A stretch of 5,436 bases of DNA from RUG13091 sp963619935 (GTDB lineage Bacteria; Bacillota_I; Bacilli_A; RFN20; CAG-826), in the NCBI GenBank assembly GCA_963619935.1, contig CAVEYA010000011.1, positions 1-5,436 of the forward strand, given 5' to 3'. Position numbers and translations under genes: made by a program. Position 1 is the first letter of the stretch. Each line of letters begins with the position of its first letter. Shown here in pieces: positions 1 to 5,436 of the stretch. Under the pieces are notes generated by a model. That model was not told where the DNA came from. It ran no database searches and saw nothing but the letters and a program-made list of their open reading frames with translations.

Positions 1-149
1 CGCATAACCATTACTTCATCTGGATTATTTTCTTCGTAGAAGAAAACATAAGATGTTTTTCTTTCTTCGTGGTCATAGGTAAAAAGCACTTGCATTAAGT
101 GCTCATTGCCTTTTTCATCAATAATAGTGATTTGATTATCTTTTTCCAT
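1..149 (-). CDS. DUF1292 (UPF0473, YrzB-like) protein, partial, C-terminus outside window
   Basis: The first 49 codons are visible, starting at ATG 149-147 and running off the left edge. The protein begins MEKDNQITIIDEKGNEHLMQ and continues with VLFTYDHEERKTSYVFFYEE. This is the typical start of the small acidic DUF1292/UPF0473 family (B. subtilis YrzB): an N-terminal 'ITIIDEKGNE' strand pair, then 'VLFTYD' and a 'SYVFFY' strand. Members are usually about 80-110 residues, so roughly half is missing. No biochemical function is established for the family as far as I know. The start is supported by AAGGAG six bases upstream. Only 10 bases separate it from the alaS stop, which itself supplies part of that ribosome binding site, so the gene is probably cotranscribed and translationally coupled with alaS. 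The family assignment is by recognition and is fairly secure; function is unknown. Confidence 0.85.
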   Translation of the reverse strand, partial: MEKDNQITIIDEKGNEHLMQVLFTYDHEERKTSYVFFYEENNPDEVMVM

Positions 150-155
150 ACTAAA

Positions 156-162
156 CTCCTTA
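156..162 (-). promoter_or_regulatory. Ribosome binding site overlapping the alaS stop codon
   Basis: On the minus strand the bases read TAAGGAG. TAA (162-160) is the alaS stop and AAGGAG is a near-perfect Shine-Dalgarno sequence six bases before the ATG of the DUF1292 gene at 149. A ribosome terminating alaS sits directly on this site, so reinitiation or coupled translation is likely. The overlap is seen directly; the coupling is inferred. Confidence 0.75.
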
Positions 163-2763
163 TTTAATTAAACTTTTTACAGAAGCAATTGCTTCATCAA
201 TTTTAGTTTTGTCTTTACCGGCACCTGACGCCATATCAGGACGACCACCACCAGAACCACCTAAAATTTGTGCAACACTTCTGACAATATTTCCAGCTAA
301 TAAACCTTTAGCAATCGCAGCTTTACTCGCTAAAGTTACAATTGGGAAGGCATTATTTTCTTCACCAATTAAAACTATTAAATAGTTTTCATGGCTTTGT
401 TTTAAGTTATCCGCTAATGATAATAAAGCATTTCTTTTATTATCTTTAAGGTAAACCGCTAATAAGTTAATGCCGTTAATTTCTTCAAAACTGTTTTTTA
501 AAGATTGGGATGATAAATAGGCTAATTTATCACTTAATGATTCATTAACTTTCTTTATATCATCTTTTTCTTTTAACAAAGTAGTAATTCTAGTAGGAAC
601 ATCAGCATAGGAAGCCACACCGACTAAATCTCTACTTCTTGCTAAAAGAGTTTCTCTCTTCTTTAATAATTCGTAAGCACCAATTGATGTTCTTGCTTGA
701 ATTCTACGAATTCCAGCAGCAACTGATTCTTCGTATTCAATTACAAATAAACCGATATCAGAAGAATTACTTACATGGGTACCACCACAGAATTCTTTAG
801 AAACATCACCAAAACAGACAACACGGACAATATCACCGTATTTATCATCGAATAAAGCTCTTGCACCTAACTTTTGTGCCTCTTCAATTGCTAAAATTTT
901 AGTTTCACAAGGAATTCCTTCCATTATCCATTCATTTACTTTTCTTTCTACTTCTGCTAATTGTTCAGGAGTAATCTTAGCAAAGTGATTAAAGTCAAAG
1001 TGAGAATATTCATCATTCACAAATGAACCATGTTGTGCGATATGATCGCCAAGAACATCAGTTAACGCTCTTTGTAATAAGTGAACAGAGGAGTGATTGC
1101 GAGCAATCTTCATTCTTCTGAGCTCATCAACCTTTAAGGTGACTTTGTCACCTACTTTCACTTCGCCATATAAAACTTCAACATGATGTAAGTGCTGTTT
1201 ATTAGGAGCTTTAATGACATTTGTCACTTTTAAAGCTAAATTATCATTTTCAATTGTTCCTGTATCAGCTACTTGACCACCACTTTCAGCGTAGAAAGTA
1301 GTTTCTTCTAAGATAATATCGCCTTCATCACTAATGGAGTCTACTTTTACGCCATCTTTAAAAATGGCAACAATTTTACTATTAAGAGGTTTAACACCAT
1401 ATGTGAATGTGCTTTCAACCTTACATTCTAATAAATCTTTTGATTGTTTATTCATACTTTGTAAATCGCCACGCGCGTTTCTTGCTCTTTGCTTTTGCTC
1501 TTCCATTAATTTTTCAAAGCCATCTAAATCAACTTCAACGCCGTTTTCTTGACAGATTTCCATTGTTAATTCTTTTGGAAAGCCAAATGTGTCATAAAGC
1601 ATGAACATGTCTTTTGCAGGGAGAACTTTCATGTCTTTAATTGCTTTCATAAGCATATTTTCGCCATTTTCAAGCGTTTTAAGGAACTTTTCTTCCTCTG
1701 CCTTAATCATCTTTGAGATAAATTCTTTCTTACCGTCTAAATATGGATAATAGCTTCTCATAATATCCGCAACAATATTGACTAGTTGGTATAAGAAAGA
1801 ATGGTTAATACCTAAAACTTTGCCAAAGCGTTCCGCTCTTCTAAGTAATCTACGTAATACGTAGCCTCTACCTTCATTGGAGAACATTTCACCATCCGCC
1901 AATGCGAATGTAATAGTACGAATATGGTCAGCGATAACTCTAAAAGCGCGTTTGTTATCTTCATATTTATGGTTAGATATCTTTTCTACTTCTTGAATAA
2001 TTGGCCAGAATAAATCAGTTTCAAAGTTAGTATCTGTCCCTTGAATTACAGAAACCAATCTTTCTAAACCTGCTCCGGTGTCGATGTTCTTACTTGGAAG
2101 TTCTTTATATTCACTTCTCTTTTTGCCAATTTCACTATTATATTGTGAAAACACAATGTTCCAAATTTCTACGTAACGGAAATTATCGATATCATCTTGT
2201 AATAATTTAATGCCTAAATGATCAGGATCATATTTTTCACCACGATCATAATGGACTTCAGTATCTGGCCCACAAGGCCCTTCACCAATTTCCCAGAAAT
2301 TATCTTCTTTAGTAATTAAATGACTTTCATCAATACCAGCATCCATCCAACATTTCTTAGTTTCTAAATCATCTGGATGATATGTCATATAAAGCTTTTC
2401 TTTAGGAAAGCCAAACCATTTTGGGCTAGTTAATAATTCAACTGCCCAAGGTATCACTTCTTTACGGAAATAGTCACCGATGGAAAAATTACCTAACATC
2501 TCAAAGAATGTATGGTGAGTGGCGTCGCCAACATTTTCAATATCATTAGTTCTAATTGATTTTTGCGCATTTGTAATTCTACGGCATGGTGGAATTTCAC
2601 TACCATCAAAGTATTTCTTTAAAGCTGCTACACCAGCATTAATCCATAACAAAGTTGGGTCGTTCTTTGGAATTAAAGAACTGCCTGGTTCTACATGGTG
2701 ACCCTTACTTTTAAAGAAGTCTAACCACATTTGTCTAATTTCACTTGAAGTCATTTTTTTCAT
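160..2763 (-). CDS. alaS: Alanine--tRNA ligase (AlaRS)
   Basis: A full-length cytoplasmic class II synthetase that attaches alanine to tRNA-Ala and hydrolyses mischarged Ser/Gly-tRNA-Ala. The product is 867 residues, normal for bacterial AlaRS (about 850-880). Visible landmarks in order: N-terminal catalytic core with 'RITNAQKSIRTND' (63-75), 'HHTFFEMLGNFSIGDYF' (83-99), 'GPCGPD' (162-167) and motif 3 'GLER' (232-235); the helical tRNA-binding part with 'SNEGRGYVLRRLLRRA' (295-310); the editing domain with zinc ligands H557/H561 (HSSVH) and C659/H663 (CGGTH); and the C-Ala domain with its glycine-rich 'GGSGGGRPDM' (835-844). I start at ATG 2763, six bases after GGAGG. The in-frame GTG at 2778 would add MWRKI but lies upstream of the ribosome binding site and reads through it. 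Expression is evidently controlled by the T-box upstream. One oddity: 'NVGDATHHTFF' lacks one residue and the usual Arg relative to 'NVGxTARHHTFF'. All expected editing residues are present. Confidence 0.98.
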   Translation of the reverse strand: MKKMTSSEIRQMWLDFFKSKGHHVEPGSSLIPKNDPTLLWINAGVAALKKYFDGSEIPPCRRITNAQKSIRTNDIENVGDATHHTFFEMLGNFSIGDYFRKEVIPWAVELLTSPKWFGFPKEKLYMTYHPDDLETKKCWMDAGIDESHLITKEDNFWEIGEGPCGPDTEVHYDRGEKYDPDHLGIKLLQDDIDNFRYVEIWNIVFSQYNSEIGKKRSEYKELPSKNIDTGAGLERLVSVIQGTDTNFETDLFWPIIQEVEKISNHKYEDNKRAFRVIADHIRTITFALADGEMFSNEGRGYVLRRLLRRAERFGKVLGINHSFLYQLVNIVADIMRSYYPYLDGKKEFISKMIKAEEEKFLKTLENGENMLMKAIKDMKVLPAKDMFMLYDTFGFPKELTMEICQENGVEVDLDGFEKLMEEQKQRARNARGDLQSMNKQSKDLLECKVESTFTYGVKPLNSKIVAIFKDGVKVDSISDEGDIILEETTFYAESGGQVADTGTIENDNLALKVTNVIKAPNKQHLHHVEVLYGEVKVGDKVTLKVDELRRMKIARNHSSVHLLQRALTDVLGDHIAQHGSFVNDEYSHFDFNHFAKITPEQLAEVERKVNEWIMEGIPCETKILAIEEAQKLGARALFDDKYGDIVRVVCFGDVSKEFCGGTHVSNSSDIGLFVIEYEESVAAGIRRIQARTSIGAYELLKKRETLLARSRDLVGVASYADVPTRITTLLKEKDDIKKVNESLSDKLAYLSSQSLKNSFEEINGINLLAVYLKDNKRNALLSLADNLKQSHENYLIVLIGEENNAFPIVTLASKAAIAKGLLAGNIVRSVAQILGGSGGGRPDMASGAGKDKTKIDEAIASVKSLIK

Positions 2764-2769
2764 AATTTT

Positions 2770-2774
2770 CCTCC
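2770..2774 (-). promoter_or_regulatory. Ribosome binding site that fixes the alaS start
   Basis: GGAGG at 2774-2770 is followed by AAAATT and then ATG 2763-2761, an ideal six-base spacing. This excludes the longer in-frame GTG start at 2778, whose second and third codons (TGG AGG) are the site itself. The next in-frame ATG, three codons further in (2754), is too far away at 15 bases. The site lies just after the T-run of the attenuator, so it is made only when the terminator is read through. Confidence 0.85.
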
Positions 2775-2778
2775 ACAC

Positions 2779-2803
2779 AAATAAAAACGTTCCTTAAGGA
2801 ACG
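2779..2803 (-). terminator. Rho-independent terminator (T-box attenuator of alaS)
   Basis: Read on the minus strand, the perfect inverted repeat CGTTCC-TTAA-GGAACG (2803-2788) is immediately followed by TTTTTATTT (2787-2779). It lies between the T-box sequence and the alaS ribosome binding site. Its 5' arm, including TCCTT 2800-2796, is the same sequence needed to pair with AAGGA of the T-box (2827-2823), so terminator and antiterminator exclude each other. Uncharged tRNA-Ala should favour the antiterminator and charged tRNA-Ala the terminator. The hairpin and overlap are seen; the regulation follows from the T-box family. Confidence 0.9.
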
Positions 2804-2980
2804 ATAATTTACCGCGGTACCATCCTTATTCATTCTATTGAATGCACTTAATTTACTATAACGCTAGTAGGCGGTGATGATTAGTCACAATCTTGGGAAG
2901 TGGCCCACTTATCATTTACTGATGCCCTTTTCACCACTAGGCACTCGCTAGTCAGAAATTAATAAGTTTCTTTTCCTGCT
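2779..2980 (-). promoter_or_regulatory. T-box riboswitch, tRNA-Ala responsive, leader of alaS
   Basis: The core is AAGGATGGTACCGCGG (2827-2812), a clear T-box motif. Its bulge UGGU (2822-2819) is complementary to the ACCA end expected of uncharged tRNA-Ala. Helix A1 pairs AAGGA with UCCUU 2800-2796; helix A2 pairs GCG 2815-2813 with CGU 2803-2801. Upstream is stem III (CATTC-AATA-GAATG, 2844-2831) and a GCGTTA element (2864-2859) flanked by TACT/AGTA, like the conserved CCGUUA of stem II. Stem I can be drawn with CTTAT 2966-2962 pairing ATAAG 2912-2908, CTGA 2955-2952 pairing TCAG 2922-2919, and apical TGCC 2943-2940 pairing GGCA 2926-2923. An AGCGAG (AG-box) lies at 2949-2944 and GGTG (GNUG) at 2935-2932. 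GCC at 2904-2902, followed by A, is the best alanine specifier codon. The exact 5' end is uncertain. The class call is very secure; the specifier is inferred. Confidence 0.93.
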
Positions 2981-2992
2981 ATAAAGTAATTT

Positions 2993-3007
2993 ATCACAAT
3001 ATGTGAT
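2993..3007. repeat. Short perfect inverted repeat between mnmA and the T-box
   Basis: ATCACA-ATA-TGTGAT on the plus strand, six-base arms around three bases, beginning seven bases after the mnmA stop. On the transcribed (minus) strand it has no T-run after it, so it is not a standard terminator; the T5 lies before it. The order of half-sites is opposite to a CRP/FNR type TGTGA-N6-TCACA operator. It could be an operator, a 3'-end-stabilising hairpin of the mnmA message, or chance in AT-rich DNA. Confidence 0.35.
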
Positions 3008-3013
3008 TAAAAA

Positions 3014-4147
3014 CTATATATCATTTCTTTTTCCGTGATAAAAAGTTTGATCAATCAAACCTCCACCAAGGCATATATCTCCATCATATAAAACGGCAGC
3101 TTGTCCTGGAGTGACCGCTTTATACGGTTCATCATAGATTAATTCAATTGTATCATTATCCACAAAGTGGATAGTTACTCCTTTATCTTCTTGACGATAT
3201 CTAAATTTAGCGTTTATATGGGCACCTTCTTTAGGCACATCAGTGATAAAATTTAAGGTTTTTACTAAGCATCTATCACTTAATAAAAATTCATTTTCAT
3301 CACCACTTGCGACATAAAGAATATTCTTTTTAATATCTTTCTTAGCAATAAACCAACCTTTTGCTTGCTCGCCATGAATGCCACCGATACCTAAACCTTT
3401 TCTTTGCCCAATTGTGTAATACATAACACCATCATGTTCTCCAATTACACGATTTGTAGCGATATCGATAATTTTTCCTTTTTGAGCAGGAATATAATTC
3501 TTTAAGAATTCTTTAAAGTTTCTTTCACCGATAAAACAAACGCCAGTGCTATCTTTTTTATTCATAACTGATTCAAGGTTTAGTTCATGAGCGATTTTTC
3601 TCACTTCTGGTTTATCAATATCACCTAAAGGGAACAAACAAGAAGAAACTTGTTCCTGATTAATTTGACTCAAGAAATAAGTTTGGTCTTTATTTTTATC
3701 AAAAGATTTACATAAATAGGTTTTGCCGCCTTTATCAATTCTTTTAGCGTAATGTCCCATCGCAATCATATCGAAACCATTCTTTTTTGCAAATTTTAAG
3801 AAAGCGTCGAATTTAATATATTTATTGCAAAAAATATCAGGATTAGGCGTTCTACCTGCTTCGTATTCTCTTATTAAATAAGAGAAAACATCATCCCAAT
3901 ACTCTTTGACAAAATCTATTCGTAATAAAGGAATATCTAATGCTTTGGCAACTGCCACCGCATCATCATAATCTTTTTCTTGTGGACATTGAGAGTTATT
4001 AATTGTTGGATTGCCTAAATAATCATTATTCGCTAAAGCATCCCAGTTACGCATAAAACAAGCCGAAACTTCATAGCCTTGTTTCTTTAATAAATATGCA
4101 CCAACAGCGGAATCTACTCCACCCGATAAGCCAATTAATACTTTCAT
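3014..4147 (-). CDS. mnmA: tRNA-specific 2-thiouridylase MnmA
   Basis: MnmA adenylates U34 of tRNA-Lys, -Glu and -Gln and transfers persulfide sulfur from a cysteine desulfurase, giving 2-thiouridine at the wobble position in the cytoplasm. The 377-residue product has family length (about 360-380). Near the N-terminus is the PP-loop SGGVDS (8-13) that binds ATP. 'TPNPDIFCNKYIKF' carries the catalytic Cys107, and 'TGVCFIGER' carries the second catalytic Cys204, matching E. coli Cys102 and Cys199. 'GHYA' (131-134), 'DQTYFL' (154-159) and 'YYTIGQRKGLG' (243-253) are also standard. The segment 34-60 ('NWDALANND...CPQEKDY') is of the type I associate with Mollicutes-related Bacilli. The ATG shares one base with the dtd stop (TAATG), with AAGGAG 4164-4159 upstream, so translation is probably coupled to dtd. 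The stop is TAG. No cysteine desulfurase gene is adjacent here, unlike B. subtilis; it must lie elsewhere. Confidence 0.97.
   Translation of the reverse strand: MKVLIGLSGGVDSAVGAYLLKKQGYEVSACFMRNWDALANNDYLGNPTINNSQCPQEKDYDDAVAVAKALDIPLLRIDFVKEYWDDVFSYLIREYEAGRTPNPDIFCNKYIKFDAFLKFAKKNGFDMIAMGHYAKRIDKGGKTYLCKSFDKNKDQTYFLSQINQEQVSSCLFPLGDIDKPEVRKIAHELNLESVMNKKDSTGVCFIGERNFKEFLKNYIPAQKGKIIDIATNRVIGEHDGVMYYTIGQRKGLGIGGIHGEQAKGWFIAKKDIKKNILYVASGDENEFLLSDRCLVKTLNFITDVPKEGAHINAKFRYRQEDKGVTIHFVDNDTIELIYDEPYKAVTPGQAAVLYDGDICLGGGLIDQTFYHGKRNDI
3040..3060 (-). repeat. Terminator-like inverted repeat inside the 3' end of mnmA
   Basis: On the minus strand GTTTGAT-TG-ATCAAAC (3060-3045) is followed by TTTTT (3044-3040), within codons for 'LIDQTF' near the end of mnmA. 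Arms are seven bases and perfect, but only two of the seven pairs are G-C, so the hairpin is weak. It could trim read-through from rarA-dtd-mnmA into the alaS leader, but may simply be a coding coincidence. Confidence 0.25.
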
Positions 4148-4599
4148 TATTTAAATAACTCCTTACTATCAAGTAGTAGGGTAAATGGCCCATTGTTATT
4201 TGAATATACTTCCATATCCGCTCCAAAGATACCAGTGGCAACATGAGAAACATGTTCTTCTAACTTTTGATTAAAGTATTCATATAAAGGTTCAGCTTCA
4301 TTTGGTCTTAATGCATTCACAAATGATGGGCGTCTACCTTTTGCCACATCAGCATACAAAGTAAATTGACTAACTGATAAGATTTCACCATGCACATCCG
4401 CTAATGAGATATTGATTTGACCATGTTCATCGGGAAATGCTCTTAATGAAATTATTTTCTCGACCATTTTATCAACGGTTTCTTGATTATCACCATCAGT
4501 AAAACCCACTAATAAAAGATATCCTTTATTAATTTCACCTACTGTATGATGGTCAATTTCTACTTTTGCGTTATTTACTGTTGTTAAAACTACTCTCAT
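4147..4599 (-). CDS. dtd: D-aminoacyl-tRNA deacylase (Dtd)
   Basis: Dtd is a small cytoplasmic homodimeric enzyme that hydrolyses D-aminoacyl-tRNAs, and by published work also Gly-tRNA-Ala mischarged by AlaRS. The product is 150 residues, the normal length (145-150). The active-site motif SQFTL is at 77-81 with Thr80, followed by 'ADVAKGRRPSF' (83-93). The Gly-cisPro motif appears as 'NNGPFT' (135-140; family NxGPVT), with the usual 'GADMEV' just before it (126-131). The N-terminus reads MRVVLTTV where most members have MRxVxQRV, so the common Gln-Arg pair is replaced by Thr-Thr; the catalytic motifs are intact. The ATG at 4599 shares one base with the rarA stop (TAATG) and its own stop shares one base with the mnmA ATG, placing it in the middle of a tightly coupled three-gene unit. 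A weak AAGG (4613-4610) lies ten bases upstream. Placement near alaS fits a role in aminoacyl-tRNA quality control. Confidence 0.96.
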   Translation of the reverse strand: MRVVLTTVNNAKVEIDHHTVGEINKGYLLLVGFTDGDNQETVDKMVEKIISLRAFPDEHGQINISLADVHGEILSVSQFTLYADVAKGRRPSFVNALRPNEAEPLYEYFNQKLEEHVSHVATGIFGADMEVYSNNNGPFTLLLDSKELFK

Positions 4600-5436
4600 T
4601 ATTTTTTAACCTTATCCCAATAATCTTTTAAATTTTGTTCAAATTTATTATCCTGATAATCATAATATTTTGCGCTTTTAATATCATCTGGTAAATATTG
4701 TTGTTTTACCCAATGATGACTATAGTCATGTGGATATTTATAATTTTGTCCTTTTACTTTTGCATCTGCTCCATCATAGTGAGTGTTTTGCAAAGTACGT
4801 GGTACGTTAATGCCCTTCCCATCATGAATATCACTAATTGCTTTATCGATAGCTAAACAAGCCGAATTACTTTTTGGTGATGTAGCGATCAAAATTGCCG
4901 CATTGCTAAGTGGCAATCTAGCTTCTGGCATACCAAGTTGAAGCGCACTATCAACACAAGCTTTAACTAATGGAATAATATTTGGATAAGCCATTCCAAC
5001 ATCTTCAGCAGCGGAACATAATAAACGACGGCAAGCCGCAATTAAATCTCCTGCTTCTAGCATCTTAGCTAAATAAAAGACAGCAGCGTCAGGGTCACTA
5101 CCCCTTAATGATTTCATTAAAGCGCTAAGATTATCAAAATGTCTATCTTCACTGCGATCATAATTAATATTTGCTTTATCAATTAGTTCATCAGTTTGCT
5201 TAGTAGTAATTACTCTTTTATTTTTTGGTAGAGATTTTTCAATAAATTCAAGATTGTTAAGAGCTTTACGCATATCTCCATTGCAACCAATCGCTAAAGC
5301 GTCTAATGCGTCTTCTTTAATTGAAACATCAATATCTTTACATGCTCTTTTTAAACCCTTTTTAATTTCGCTTGCTGGTATTGATTTAAATTCAAATACT
5401 GTGCAACGAGATAATAAGGCTGGATAGATATAAAAA
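4599..5436 (-). CDS. rarA: Replication-associated recombination protein RarA (MgsA), partial, N-terminus outside window
   Basis: This is the C-terminal 278 residues of a clamp-loader-like AAA+ ATPase of about 420-440 residues that acts at stalled replication forks with SSB and recombination proteins. The frame is open to the right edge, from codon 5435-5433; the internal ATG at 5273 is not the start, because conserved family sequence continues upstream of it. The fragment begins FYIYPALLSRCTVFEF, which carries the arginine-finger 'LLSR' (Arg at fragment residue 10). The sensor-2 region 'NGDMRKALNNLE' is at 52-63. The MgsA C-terminal tetramerisation domain follows, with 'RGSDPDAA' (111-118), 'AAEDVGMA' (142-149), 'GMPEAR' (168-173), 'SPKSN' (186-190) and 'YKYPHDY' (232-238). 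Walker A and B lie outside the window. The TAA stop overlaps the dtd start by one base. In Bacillus, rarA also lies in the neighbourhood of mnmA. Confidence 0.95.
   Translation of the reverse strand, partial: FYIYPALLSRCTVFEFKSIPASEIKKGLKRACKDIDVSIKEDALDALAIGCNGDMRKALNNLEFIEKSLPKNKRVITTKQTDELIDKANINYDRSEDRHFDNLSALMKSLRGSDPDAAVFYLAKMLEAGDLIAACRRLLCSAAEDVGMAYPNIIPLVKACVDSALQLGMPEARLPLSNAAILIATSPKSNSACLAIDKAISDIHDGKGINVPRTLQNTHYDGADAKVKGQNYKYPHDYSHHWVKQQYLPDDIKSAKYYDYQDNKFEQNLKDYWDKVKK

Noticed and set aside
1334..1604. Two overlapping plus-strand reading frames of 65-72 codons
   Set aside because: They lie antisense within the well-conserved alaS coding sequence, have no ribosome binding site or recognisable protein features, and are frame shadows.
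2519..2701. Plus-strand reading frame of 60 codons
   Set aside because: Antisense to the most conserved catalytic part of alaS, with no supporting signals; a shadow.
2764..2778. Upstream in-frame GTG start for alaS at 2778, adding five residues
   Set aside because: The added codons consist of the GGAGG ribosome binding site, which is ideally placed for ATG 2763, and the GTG abuts the terminator T-run with no ribosome binding site of its own.
2941..2955. CTAGCG occurring twice in the leader (2951-2946 and 2867-2862 on the minus strand) as a direct repeat
   Set aside because: One copy belongs to the AG-box side of stem I and the other to the stem II GCGTTA element; the shared six bases are explained by these separate structures.
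2974..3030. Candidate alaS promoters: TGATATATAG near the mnmA end and TGTGATAAAT / TTTATA before stem I
   Set aside because: A promoter is expected here, but none of the -10-like sequences has a convincing -35 at 16-18 bases and AT-rich DNA gives many chance matches; I cannot choose one.
3497..3520. Repeated TTCTTTAA-like units within mnmA
   Set aside because: They encode the ordinary 'FKEFLKNY' helix using AT-rich Phe/Lys/Leu codons and show no wider repeat structure.
4071..4253. Minus-strand reading frame of 60 codons across the dtd/mnmA junction
   Set aside because: It overlaps both genes in another frame and shows no independent family features.
4599..5273. A separate 224-residue gene starting at ATG 5273
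   Set aside because: The reading frame stays open upstream to the window edge and encodes conserved RarA sequence (PALLSRC, then the sensor-2 region into which this Met falls), so 5273 is an internal methionine.
1..5436. Mycoplasma-type genetic code (TGA as Trp)
   Set aside because: The conserved tryptophans I checked in AlaRS, MnmA and RarA are TGG and all long frames are intact under the standard code.

Overview
This window is a compact housekeeping segment from a low-GC, Firmicutes-type bacterium. Every gene I can support lies on the minus strand, so transcription runs from high to low coordinates. In that order the layout is: the C-terminal two thirds of rarA (cut by the right edge), dtd, mnmA, an intergenic leader of about 250 bases holding a T-box riboswitch, alaS, and the first 49 codons of a DUF1292/UPF0473 gene (cut by the left edge). 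I found no mobile element, CRISPR array, tRNA or rRNA.

Organism: the T-box, the strong AAGGAG/GGAGG ribosome binding sites, the AT-rich codons and the YrzB-like protein after alaS all point to Bacillota. The MnmA segment around residues 34-60 resembles proteins of Mollicutes-related Bacilli (Acholeplasma, Erysipelotrichales or RF39-like uncultured lineages), as far as memory allows. All tryptophan codons I checked are TGG, and the genes stop at TAA or TAG, so nothing suggests the Mycoplasma code (TGA = Trp).

Layout: rarA, dtd and mnmA are joined by identical one-base TAATG overlaps (at 4599 and 4147), so they almost certainly share an mRNA with coupled translation. The tRNA-Ala-sensing T-box lies between mnmA and alaS. 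It has a recognisable stem I with AG/GNUG motifs, a GCC specifier candidate, a T-box sequence with a UGGU bulge matching the ACCA end of tRNA-Ala, and a mutually exclusive terminator hairpin. The alaS stop codon forms part of the ribosome binding site of the DUF1292 gene, so those two are coupled as well.

Together: three of the five genes act on tRNA. AlaRS charges tRNA-Ala, Dtd removes D-amino acids (and, by published work, glycine mischarged on tRNA-Ala), and MnmA thiolates U34 of Lys/Glu/Gln tRNAs. RarA acts at stalled replication forks. In Bacillus subtilis the homologues sit in the same broad chromosomal neighbourhood but with other genes between them, so this looks like a condensed version of an ancestral arrangement. 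I see no sign of an undescribed system; the points worth a second look are details of the T-box, the gene junctions and a few protein variants.
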